In this document: piece after piece, positions 1-10,400 of the stretch
Layout: every line of letters starts with the position of its first letter
How positions within the stretch are numbered: position 1 is the stretch's first letter
Assembly (NCBI GenBank): GCA_029379385.1
Contig: CM055605.1
Coordinates: forward strand, 3,135,001-3,199,000
Reading direction: 5' to 3'
Source of the DNA: Quillaja saponaria
Lineage: Eukaryota > Streptophyta > Magnoliopsida > Fabales > Quillajaceae
Length of the DNA stretch: 64,000 bases
Position numbers and translations under genes: made by a program
The notes under the pieces: generated by a model
What the model saw: the letters and a program-made list of their open reading frames with translations, nothing else
Told to the model about the DNA's origin: nothing
Databases searched by the model: none

Positions 1-1025
1 CTTATGGTAATTGAGAACACACACACCAAAAACTATCTCAACTTAGAATCAGCAAGTCACCTGTTACAGAGATCTTTACTAAATAAAGTATTACTAGAAA
101 ACAAACTAAGTTTAACATCTTGAATATTACACATTAAAAATTGTTCTTCGAACTAAGTTTTGAATCCCAGATTCCTTCCTCTCCAGATAAACAGCTACCT
201 GTTAGTAGCATCCTCAAATAATATTGCTACCATTCAACTAAAGGTCCACTAGGATACCAGTTATCAAACCAGATGAAATTTTAAAACTATAACAAGTTAA
301 CAACTAACAACAACCCTGCCTAACCAAAAGGTTTCAGATATATATATATACATATATATAAATATATAAAACCTAGTTCCACAACAAATAATCCCTTCAA
401 TTTTAGCTTTCCAGCAATCATCCAACTAGCTTTTGGAAAACAAAAATGACTATGTATCAGCACCACTTCATATAAATCTGTTTTAAGCATTTAATAACCT
501 TAACAATAAATGACAAAAATACTTCGCAAATAGATTTAGATTCAAACAATCACTAATCTTGTAAACAAAAATATGATCAGGTAATGACCCTCTAGACACT
601 TTAACTACGCTAGGTTTGACATATATCATATACTCGATGAATTTCGGTATAAAACAACAGCTCCGGTGAAGATTTTCCTAACAAACTACTCCGCGACTCT
701 TGCATGTGAAAAAACTAATCCGCATAAATTAAAAAAGAAGAAGAAGAAAATAACTATGTAATTACAATTTTACAATGTTAAACATAGCAAAAAGAAATTT
801 AAGCCAGTTCAAATACCTCTAGATAGATATGCACTTGCTATTCGTTTTTCCTTCATGTGCATTAGGTTTTCCAGATGATATATTGAGATGGAAAAAAAAA
901 TAACAGAGAAACACTTCGATTGAGCTCAAGCTAGTTGATGGTTCAAACTTGGGCAGTGTACATAAATTTTTTAAAATGGAGAGAATAACAGTGATTCGGA
1001 TAAGAAAGAGACAGGCGGAGAGTAC
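1..1025 (-). other. AXR1 first intron, 5' part
   Basis: This stretch follows the splice donor of the AXR1 first exon on the minus strand. I searched it for the conserved second AXR1 exon, which should begin with an IWGEQGQ-type motif, and did not find it. The intron therefore runs past the left edge and is longer than 1 kb. It is AT-rich and holds a TA-type simple repeat near 338-360 and no credible reading frame. Whether it contains a separate small gene cannot be excluded, but I see none. Confidence 0.55.
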
Positions 1026-1063
1026 CTTAGCTGGCGATCGTATTTGGTTTTAGGTTCCGCCAT
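1026..1063 (-). CDS. AXR1: AXR1 (NEDD8-activating enzyme E1 regulatory subunit), first exon only
   Basis: The minus strand reads ATG at 1063-1061 and encodes MAEPKTKYDRQL plus two bases of an Arg codon. A clean GTAC donor follows at 1025-1024. This is the invariant N-terminus of AXR1, the subunit that pairs with ECR1 to adenylate and activate RUB/NEDD8 for cullin modification in auxin and other SCF-dependent signalling. Only 38 coding bases lie in the window; the catalytic and adenylation regions are to the left. Position next to an RPL6/GLR/TMEM97/HDG block matches the Arabidopsis neighbourhood of AXR1 and supports AXR1 or its close paralogue AXL. The peptide is short, so the call rests on both the motif and the context. 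Confidence 0.7.
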
Positions 1064-3088
1064 TGAATCTTTCTCTGAAAAAACTGGTTTCGCTTGCTAA
1101 CCACGCAGTGTATTTGGAGCACTGGGCCACCGCGGAATGAGGAAGAGGAAGATCCATTTGGCGGATTAATATATGACCCGACAACTCCACGCGAATTCGT
1201 TCCAAGTATTTTCCCTCGCTCTTTGTAATTACGGCGTTGCCACTGTGAAGATAGAAAATACTAATTTGAGTCTGTAAATTGGCACGATGGAATGATTTTA
1301 TTGATATAAAATAATAAAATAAATATTATTTTATAATGACAAAAATATTACTTTAAAAATAAAGTAATAAAAAATAAATATAATTTATGAAATTTATATA
1401 TTTTTAAAATTTTTAATTGTTATTTTAAAAATTATATTATTTATTTATTATTATTATTATTATTTATTTTTATTACTTGTTAATATTAATATTTTAGTTG
1501 AAAAATACTTGGCTAATTTATTTATTTATAATTATATTATTTACAATGATATGTATATTTGTTATTTGACTAAAATGAATTGATTTATTATTATTTTTAT
1601 ATATAAATTTTATATTTTATATTTTTTAATATGATATAAAAGGTATTTTTGTTATTTGACTAAATTAAATAATAAATATATTCTTTAATTTATGAATAAT
1701 AATATTTTTTTTATTAATATTCAACTTTTTATTTTATGTGATAAAATTATTTTTTTTGTTATTTAACTGACCTAAACCAATTCTATAGAAGTAAGAATTA
1801 GCAATCTCATCTCCTTAGGTGGGTTTTAGGATTCTTATTTTTATGAAATAAAATAGCTTGAATAGAATGAGTATTTAGAAGTTAAAAATGTACCAAACTA
1901 AATAATATCCATTCCATAGAATCATACATGGAATATAATGGACATTTTTTAGCACCAAACTAGTTATAACAGTGTTGTGTTAGTACTTAATATATATATA
2001 TATATATATATGAAATTAATTTAATTTAATTTTTTCACCCAAAAAAAAAAATTATTTTATTTTATTTAACAATAACTCTACAATATTTATGTTTAGCATA
2101 AATAAAATAGTGTAAATTTTAAATTTCTCACTAAATATGTAAAATTTTATTTTTAAATTTATTTCAAATATTATTATTTTGTCTCACCCCAAAATAACTT
2201 TTTTAATCCTCAAAACACATGTTTTTTTTACTTTAATAAATCGATAAAAAGTCATTAATCTCATATACTCACCTAATTAATTTCAAGTTTTTTTTCTCTC
2301 AACTTATATTTATTTTTTGAATAACATTAATCTTATCTTTATAATTTTTTCAACTTTACAACAATAAATGACTTTTTCTGTTTTCATAAATCCCCAAATA
2401 CTGATGAATACAAGATTCAATCCAATGGATAATGCCAAATAACTTTATCAATTGATTGACGATATCAATATATTTAACCAATTGAATTATCTGATATCTT
2501 AAAATTGAAACTTAGCCCAAACTTTTCCAATCCTAAAGTTGATAATAACTATTCTTTTTCATATAATTTTGTTATTACATAACAGTAAAATTGCAATAGT
2601 TTTTACTTGTTAAATATAAGATAACTTGAGCAAGAAAGCGCAGTTCTAGTGATAATACCCAAACTCAATGGTTATAATATTTTTACAATGTTAGGTTAAA
2701 TATTAGTCCCATAACCAGTGTGAAACACGTGGGAAATCAAAAGAAAAACATAAGATAACTTGGCTACTGAAAATTAGGATATGGGTGTGCGTTTTCCTCC
2801 AAGCTACTTGCATAATAAGATATAACATTAGGTTCATACCTCCATAATTAGCTGCAATGTAAACATTTTAAGTTTAAATTGTAAAGTTGGCTAATTCTTC
2901 CAACTGAAACAAAAATCCCCGTTCAAATGTGAATTGTGTTAATATGTCCGGTCAGAAAAAGGAAACTATCGTTCATTTCCATGCCTTGAATTTATTCATA
3001 TGCTTAATATTAAGCATTAAGTTATATAAGAACCAATACTATGTCGTATTACTTGGCCAATTTAAAAACTGATTTCACTTTTCCATGG
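1064..3088. other. AXR1 upstream region and AT-rich intergenic DNA
   Basis: The first roughly 150 bases right of the AXR1 start would be its 5' leader and promoter. From about 1250 the DNA becomes very AT-rich. A phrase containing TTGTTATTTGACTAA recurs near 1556 and 1645, with a diverged version near 1750. A short TA repeat lies at 1990-2011. The 1263-1970 stretch may be a decayed MITE because both ends carry an ATGGAATG-like sequence, but I could not define terminal repeats. I see no gene. Confidence 0.5.
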
Positions 3089-3646
3089 TAGGGGTGTGCA
3101 CGAATCAGTTCGGTCCGGGTAATGATAAATTTTTGAACCGAACCAAAATTTTTAAGTAGTAAAATTCATGAACCGAACCGAATCAAAAATAATATTACCC
3201 GAACTGAAAAAATATGACTAGTTCGATTCGAGTATTCGGTTACCCGAAATTTATCAGTATTTCACTAAAATTAATTTAAAAATTATATATTTTTTGTTTT
3301 TGAACCTCATACTTTTAAAATTCATTAGTTAATATAAAATAAAAATACAAAAAACATAATATATTAACATATTCAACATAAATAAAAATACAAAATTATA
3401 AATTAATACACGGGTATAAATTAAAAATAACAAAAAAAATAAAAATAAAATATATATTTTGATTTTCGGGTAACCACGGGTACCCGTGTGCAATCTATCT
3501 CACTATCCGTAACCAAACAGAAAATAACGGATATTAAATTTAACTACCAGAACCGAACCGAATAAGAAAAATACCAAAATTTAACCGAACTGAACAATCG
3601 ATTTGGTTCGGGTTTTCGGTTATACCTGGTCCCTTGCACAGCCCTA
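3089..3646. mobile_element. hAT-like MITE with degenerate 8-bp target duplication
   Basis: The element starts TAGGGGTGTGCA and ends TGCACAGCCCTA, terminal inverted repeats that match at 11 of 12 positions. The flanks TTCCATGG (3081-3088) and CTCCTTGG (3647-3654) match at 6 of 8 bases, as expected of an old 8-bp hAT target duplication. Internal sequence next to each end is built from runs of AACCGAACCG-type words on opposite strands (CGGTTCGGGT on the other side), giving imperfect subterminal inverted repeats. The middle is AT-rich and there is no transposase frame, so the element is non-autonomous at 558 bp. Family assignment to hAT is inferred from the 8-bp duplication and terminal sequence. 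Confidence 0.7.
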
Positions 3647-5466
3647 CTCCTTGGAATATCTACTAGCTTTCTCTAAAATTCATATCTTAGAAAAAGGGTC
3701 ATAACCGCAACTCCTCTCTAATCGTTCATACAGATTACAAGGACCAATCACTAAAAAACATTGGTACTAACCCATCAATGTATCCCCAAATGAACAGAAA
3801 AAAACTACGCAGAATAACATGAACATACTGGTTAAGCTTTAGAGTTTAGACCTTTCTCAGCATGCAGAGAAACAGAACAAGCAAGAAACATGTTTGTCGA
3901 GATATAACTACTCTTCAAAATCAGGTTCACAGTTGAAGCTACTACTGACAAGTCAACAATGGAAACACCAACAGCCAAAACCTCATATGCAAATAATTCC
4001 TTTCGAAAGAAGATTTACTAGTCACAGAAAAAAAGGCATACCATGTTGCTCTAACAGCATTCATTTGTTTGAATGAAACCAAACCAAAAAAAAAAAGTTA
4101 AGCTTAACTATGTACAACTGATGAGCAGAACTGAAGAGAGCTCCATTTTTAAATGAAACAAAACTACCAGCCACATCAGCATTCTATTAATGGAATCCAT
4201 CCATATACCAAGCAATGCATCAGCTATAAGCATCAATAGATGACATTTCAAATTCTATTATACCAGCCAACTTGAGATTGTTTTAAACACAACAGAGTTG
4301 CTTTATTTATATTAAGAACTGTCTTCTTCCCCCAACTTTACCAAAACAAAACCACACCCATATCAAAATTCAAAACCTAAATGACCTTTAGATGGATTTT
4401 GGATTCATTTCATCCAACTGATGAGCAAAATGCTTTTCCATCAGAACTTCCTACAGCAAATACTATGAAAAGCCCTCGACATGTATACTTGCGACTGTAT
4501 TTCCAGTTATTCTCTGATCCAAGGAAGAAACAGCTTCTTGAATATCTTGACATGCAAGTTTGAGCAAATTATATGTTGATTTCAGTTAGCATACTGAAAG
4601 GAAACAACAAACACTAAGGCCAAGAAAATGAATCAAGCCAATATGAAAGTAGGGAGTGCTCGAACAGATATCATGTAAACGATTAACAACATAATAAGAA
4701 TAACAAAGACTGCTGTAGGCAATGAATGGCAGATGAGAAACAACATGTAGTTGATATAAAGTATGATTAAATGCTTTGACCCAAAAGATTTGCAAAATAC
4801 CATGCCATGTTAGCAGGGGCATAACCAAGTCAATGAAGCCAGGTTTACATGCTCAAGCAGTATCTTTTTTCAAGCATCATGTATGGGATACACTAATAAT
4901 AAATCAACCCTCACTGATTGTGGGAATCATCTTGCAATGTAAAAACAGAGCTAAATTTATCATGAAAGACAACTGCAACTACTAAAAGTTATTGTGATGA
5001 TTAAAAACAACTATCACATAAAATACTTCACAGTCAAATAATCAAGTATCTAATAGTTTTTATTATTATTATTTTATTACTCTTGAAAGTACAAGTTAAC
5101 TCCCACTACTGTTTCACAAAAACCATTATGGGATCTACAACATACCCGAATCGACATTGTGATTTCCTTTTTCAAACTAATTTATTACACAACTCAATTA
5201 ACCATGTTGAAGTAACAAACTTTAAGATTCAATACAATTTAGAGCCACAACTATTATTGAAACAGCAATGAATAACTTAAACATAGAAAATGTTGATGTA
5301 ATTATTATTGATTTCAATTCTACCTAAGAAATACTTCACAGATAGTCAACAAAGTACTAAGAAAGTACAATCTACATATGGAATCCGCTCTACAACAACA
5401 AAACACATCAATGTTTTTCAAATTAAACTATTTCATTCAATTGGCCACAAGAATATCATTACTAAA
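3647..5466. other. Intergenic, no gene recognised
   Basis: This 1.8-kb stretch contains only short open frames of about 60 codons on either strand, none with recognisable motifs. It lies downstream (3') of the minus-strand gene at 5467-5826, so part of it is probably that gene's 3' untranslated region. I see no RNA gene and no ordered repeat. Confidence 0.5.
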
Positions 5467-5826
5467 CTAATCAAGGATCGGATCAGGTGAATCCAGTGCA
5501 GGACTGGAGGGACTAGGGCTTAGAAACAAAACGGACTTAGCAGGCATAATCTTCTTCCTCTGTGGGAAACGTGGACCATAAACCCTACTGGCAAAGCAAG
5601 GGAAACCGTCATTCACGTTGACCTGAGGTTGACTGCCATTAGACTGAGGGGACGGAGGCGGTGATGTGCGACGGAGACAGATCTGAGATATTGAGTTAAC
5701 CCCGTGAGATCTGGCGCTGATTCGCGAGTCACGGAGTCGAGCGAGAGCACCGGGTTTGAGGTACTTGTGAAACGACTCCGCTTTGCCCGGAGACGATTTC
5801 TGTATGGATCTGGTTCTCTGATTCAT
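5467..5826 (-). CDS. Uncharacterised small plant protein (KYLKPGALARLRDSRIS motif)
   Basis: A single-exon reading frame of 119 codons plus stop (TAG at 5469-5467). I chose the ATG at 5826, giving MNQRTRSIQKSSPGKAES, because the basic and conserved-looking part begins there. The frame is open another 51 codons upstream, but that extension is a Ser/Pro-rich low-complexity stretch that reads like 5' leader. The central motif KYLKPGALARLRDSRISARS recalls a family of small unknown plant proteins (Arabidopsis At3g02555/At5g16110 type, from memory). After it come a Pro/Ser-rich linker, a basic segment PQRKKIMPAKSVLFLS and an acidic C-terminus ending DSPDPILD. No signal peptide or membrane segment is visible. 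Function is unknown. Confidence 0.65.
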   Translation of the reverse strand: MNQRTRSIQKSSPGKAESFHKYLKPGALARLRDSRISARSHGVNSISQICLRRTSPPPSPQSNGSQPQVNVNDGFPCFASRVYGPRFPQRKKIMPAKSVLFLSPSPSSPALDSPDPILD

Positions 5827-6246
5827 GATGTAGGCAAGACTCAGAAACTGTTTTGGGGAGGGAGAGGGTTGGTTTGGAGGAGAGAAATGAGGAGGGGATG
5901 GAAAGGGAGGCGGACTACGGATTTTAAGAGGTGGGGATAGGCGGGAAAGAGTGGAAGAAATGTAGGAGGGAAAATGCACTTAAAAGGATACGGGTTTCAA
6001 AAGAGAGTGAGGTCGAAAAATCAGGGTTTTATTACGTGAATATTAACCTACTTTTATGAGAATGTGACTCGTGTCATGGGAAAACGCCAATTTCTTACTT
6101 TTGGGCTTGTGACTTAGTTTTTTTAGAACACCAATACACCATACAAAAATAAAAAATTTGTAAAATTAATTTTAATTAAATGTCTTGTAATTACAATATA
6201 TAAATTTTGACCATATAAAAAATGTAATCAGAATTATGTTCTCATG

Positions 6247-6522
6247 ATTGAAAAGAATAACCGGATCATACAACTTAACGCTAGTGATACAAATTCTAAA
6301 AAGTTTTTGTACCAAATATAAAATGAAAATTTTAAAAAGTTTATCATCTTTGCTTACATAATATAGATCTTAAATTCATTCCACTTGAGAAGGCATTGGT
6401 GTACACCATTGATCCTAAATCTAGTCACAACACAATATCTTTTGTCAGGATTAAGAGAAATAGCCTTATCAAACAACTTACATTAGTGATGAAAATTCTG
6501 AAAAGTTTTTGTACCAAAAGTA
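6247..6522. repeat. Imperfect direct repeat, two copies of about 74 bp
   Basis: Copy one is at about 6247-6320 and copy two at about 6450-6522. Both run from an ATT(G/A)A(A/G)A start through CAACTTA, TAGTGAT and AATTCT(A/G)AAAAG to TTTTTGTACCAAA. The intervening 130 bp is not repeated. The copies differ at roughly one base in five, so this is an old duplication or two solo remnants of one repeat family. Confidence 0.45.
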
Positions 6523-7251
6523 AAAAAAAAAAATTAAAAAAAATTCTAATTTATAATAGGTCAAATGTATTTTGATTAATTTATATTTTTTGTTTAGTCA
6601 AAATAATTCATGTTGGGACTAGATAATTTATTCATAAAAAAAAAAAAATACATATAACCAATAATTTATACATTCTTGACCAATAGATAATTTAATTTAC
6701 TTGTAAGTTTTGACATATAATATTTTATAGCTTATTTATTATTTGGTCTATGAGAAATTATTTTTTTAATAAGATCTTTCAAGATTCAATTATTTTTAGT
6801 TTGGTCTTTTGAAAATTATTTTTTTGTAAATTAAAATTTAGATGGAACACAATGTATTTAATTGGTATAATTATGAATATATGAAAATAATTTTGTTTTG
6901 CATGCATTAGTATTTATATTTTTATCATCTCCAATTTAATAATTTTAATATGATTAATAATTTAATTAAAATAAACAAAATTTGAATAATGAAAACTCTG
7001 ATTTAAAAAAATAAATTTTTAAGAATTAAAATAATTTTGAAGACTAAAACAATACATAAGCGTATTTTCAGTATTAGTTTAAAACAAGAAATTATGTTAT
7101 TTTCAAAAGAAAAAAAATTTCGGAGCAACGTGGGTGTGGGTGATTGGACGTAGATATTACCAGAATTTACATGTGTCCACAGATAAATTTTTTCATATAT
7201 AATTTCACAGATGCTTCCTGAATCCCCAGCTCTCAAGTTTGAACTATGAAG

Positions 7252-7259
7252 TATATAAA
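7252..7259 (+). promoter_or_regulatory. Possible TATA box of the aconitase gene
   Basis: TATATAAA lies 176 bases upstream of the aconitase start codon, which would give a leader of about 140 bases. It is the best TATA-like match in the proximal upstream region. The surrounding DNA is AT-rich, so a chance match is possible. Confidence 0.35.
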
Positions 7260-7414
7260 GTATAAACCAGAGCCACTGCGTTTCTACAAAACAGCACGCA
7301 GCTCTAGGTGTCATTTGTTTGCAGAAGATGACATAAGCAGTCGTTAGCTCCTCCATTCCTCCAATCCTTATCTCATTTCCTCAAGTCTGCTATAAGCCTA
7401 TAAGTTTATATTGA

Positions 7415-7474
7415 ATGCGTGATCGTCATGTATACAACGGCCTCCTCTTCGCTTCTCAGAGCAACTCGAACTAG
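7415..7474 (+). promoter_or_regulatory. Upstream ORF overlapping the aconitase start codon
   Basis: An ATG at 7415, 13 bases before the main ATG, opens a 19-codon frame ([19 protein letters not shown]) that ends at TAG 7472-7474 inside the aconitase transit-peptide region. It is out of frame with the main protein. Ribosomes initiating here could not reinitiate at the main ATG without backtracking, so it could lower translation. Whether transcripts include it depends on the true transcription start. Confidence 0.4.
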
Positions 7475-10400
7475 GCTTTTCTCTCCCGCTTTTTCTAGAA
7501 CCTTCGGTTCACCTTCTACAAAACCGTCACCTTCTTCCACTGGCTACCATTCTTTAAGCTACTCTTCTGCGTTGCGATCATTCCGGTGCTCCGTTCCAAG
7601 GTGGAGCCACGGTGTTCATTGGAGGTCTCCAGTCAATATTAGGGCTCAGATCAGAGCTGTAGCTCCGGTGATTGAACGGTTCGAGCGGAAGATTGCTACT
7701 ATGGGTAACTCTGTTGTTTCCAAGTATTTTGGAGGATTCATTTTTCAGTGTTGTTTTAGTTTTTGATCCGATTATTGTGCTTTTGGTTGCTGAGAAAGGG
7801 GAAGGAACGGATATAATATATTTGCTTATGAAATAGAGTTTTTATTTTTTTCTTTCTTTTTTCTTAGTCCAGGGTTTATGTAATTGAATTTCTAATATCT
7901 AGTGGTGAAATTTGCATTCTGATTGTTCATATACGTAATTTCAGCTGCTGAAAATCCTTTCAAGGGAAACTTGACAAGTCTTCCCAAGCCAGGGGGTGGT
8001 GAGTTTGGAAAGTTCTACAGCCTTCCTTCTCTAAACGATCCAAGAATTGGTAAGTTGCTTTACTTTGTTCTAGTAGATTCTGTTTTCATGATTTAAATTA
8101 TTTTGTCTGGAAACTATTTCAGTTTTTTGATTGGTCTCTTTTTGATTCGTGTTGGCACTCTACATTAATTGCCTAACAAAAGATATGGGTCTCTCCATTT
8201 ACTCTGTATTTTTTTAGTTCTTACTTATGATTTCAACCCCATACATGCACAACAGATAGGTTGCCATACTCTATCAGAATCCTACTTGAGTCCGCCATTC
8301 GTAATTGCGACAATTTCCAAGTTGAAAAAGAAGATGTCGAGAAAATCATTGATTGGGAAAACACTTCCTCGAAACAAGTTGAGATTCCTTTTAAGCCTGC
8401 CCGTGTTCTCTTGCAGGTATGTCCTTGAATTCTGTACACCGTATACTAGCTTATTGTTATTATTATTTTGGCAGGGCAATAGTCATTGACATATAATTCT
8501 CTTTTCTCACACCAGGATTTTACTGGAGTACCAGCTGTTGTTGACCTTGCTTGTATGCGTGATGCCATGAACAGACTTGGCAGCGATTCTGATAAGATAA
8601 ATCCTCTGGTACATGTCGTTCTTATTATCTACATGTGCATTCAATTTCAATGAAGTCACCGGTAGCAATTATTGATTTGAAAAATGCCAGACATTGATCT
8701 TTCAAAAAGAAAAAGAATAAGGAGGTATTCCTTCTTATTTTGCATCTTCTTTGTTAATCTAGGACCCAAATCAGCATTTTCACTACAACTGCACTTCTTT
8801 AGTTGCAACCATTTTCACGTTCTTTACTGGAGAGCAAAACTATGGTGATCTTAAGGACAATTATACTGATTTAAAAGAAAGAGTTTTGTTTTGTCTTTCA
8901 GAACTCTGGGTATTCATGCCAATTGAGGGTAGTATTTTTCTACAAGCAATGTTCACCTTTACTATTATTAATTATTATTTTTAAACCTTCTTGCTAGAGT
9001 GCTTCTAAACAATAGTCTATTGCCAGGTTCCTGTAGATCTTGTCATTGATCATTCAGTTCAAGTTGATGTAGCAAGGTCAGAGAATGCAGTCCAGGCGAA
9101 TATGGAGCTTGAGTTCCAGAGAAATAAGGAGAGATTTGCTTTTCTTAAATGGGGTTCAACTGCTTTCCAAAACATGCTTGTTGTTCCTCCTGGTTCTGGT
9201 ATAGTGCATCAGGTAAAAGTAGTTTGGAAGCAAACATGTAAGTGTAACATATCACCATGTATTTCCTGCCCTTGCAAACTTAGAGCTTCTTGAATTTCAG
9301 GTAAACCTTGAATATCTAGGACGGGTTGTTTTCAACTCTGATGGAATACTCTACCCAGACAGTGTGGTTGGAACTGACTCACATACAACCATGATTGATG
9401 GGCTTGGAGTTGCTGGCTGGGGTGTTGGGGGTATTGAAGCAGAAGCTGCAATGCTTGGCCAGGTAAACTAGTGCAGGTTATACTGTATGATCATGTAATT
9501 ACTGCCAATGGCATATTGAGATATTGTCCCATATTTTTCTTTTATTTATTGCTATTCCTACGTTCTTCATACTTAAATTCTCTTGAAATAGAGTTTAACT
9601 GCAGCTCTGTGTTTAATGCTGCATTTTTTGACACAGTCAGCCCATGAGCATGGTGTTACCCGGTGTTGTTGGGTTCAAGTTATCTGGAACATTGAGCAAT
9701 GGTGTTACAGCCACTGACTTGGTTCTAACCGTGACACAAATGCTGAGGAAGCATGGCGTTGTTGGGAAATTTGTTGAATTTTATGGTAATTAATTAAATT
9801 ATGGGGATGAGTTTGATTACTTTTCAATTGCTTCAATTACGTCTCAGCTGAGTAGGCATTTTCATGAACTTTATTCTTCAGGTGATGGTATGGGTGAACT
9901 ATCATTAGCTGACAGGGCCACTATTGCTAATATGTCTCCTGAGTATGGTGCCACCATGGGATTCTTCCCTGTGGATCATGTTACATTACAATATCTCAAA
10001 TTAACTGGAAGAAGTGATGAGACTGTGAGTATTATACTTTATTTTATTTGATTAATTAGCTTGTAGAATAAAATGCTTATAGAACCTTGCAACTTCGTTT
10101 TGGTTATGAATATAGGTCACCATGATTGAAGGCTACCTCCGGGCAAATAAAATGTTTGTTGATTATGATGAGGTAACATTAATGTTCCTGCCCTTTTTCA
10201 TGTTCTAAATTCTTTTTATTTCTTGAAACTTGAGAACAAGCTGTGTATGATTGGAGATACAACCACTAATTTATGTTTTATGAATTCAGCCTCAACAAGA
10301 AAGAGTTTACTCATCCTATCTACAACTGGATCTCGCTGAAGTTGAACCATGTGTCTCAGGACCAAAGAGGTATGTACCTTTCTACAAATAGACACTATAA

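Larger units (their letters stand above)
5827..7427. other. Divergent intergenic region between the small unknown gene and aconitase
   Basis: AT-rich DNA between two divergently transcribed genes, so it should hold both promoters. From about 6050 to 7000 there are long A/T tracts and no reading frame of note. An imperfect direct repeat and a TATA-like box are listed separately. A 117-codon minus-strand frame at 7003-7356 has no recognisable motif and overlaps the aconitase promoter; I treat it as chance. Confidence 0.5.

Noticed and set aside
5827..5979. N-terminal extension of the small unknown gene from the ATG at 5979
   Set aside because: The added 51 residues are a Ser/Pro-rich low-complexity run typical of translated leader; the internal ATG at 5826 precedes the conserved-looking part.
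7003..7356. 117-codon minus frame upstream of aconitase
   Set aside because: Overlaps a likely TATA box and leader; no homology recognised and AT-biased residue composition.
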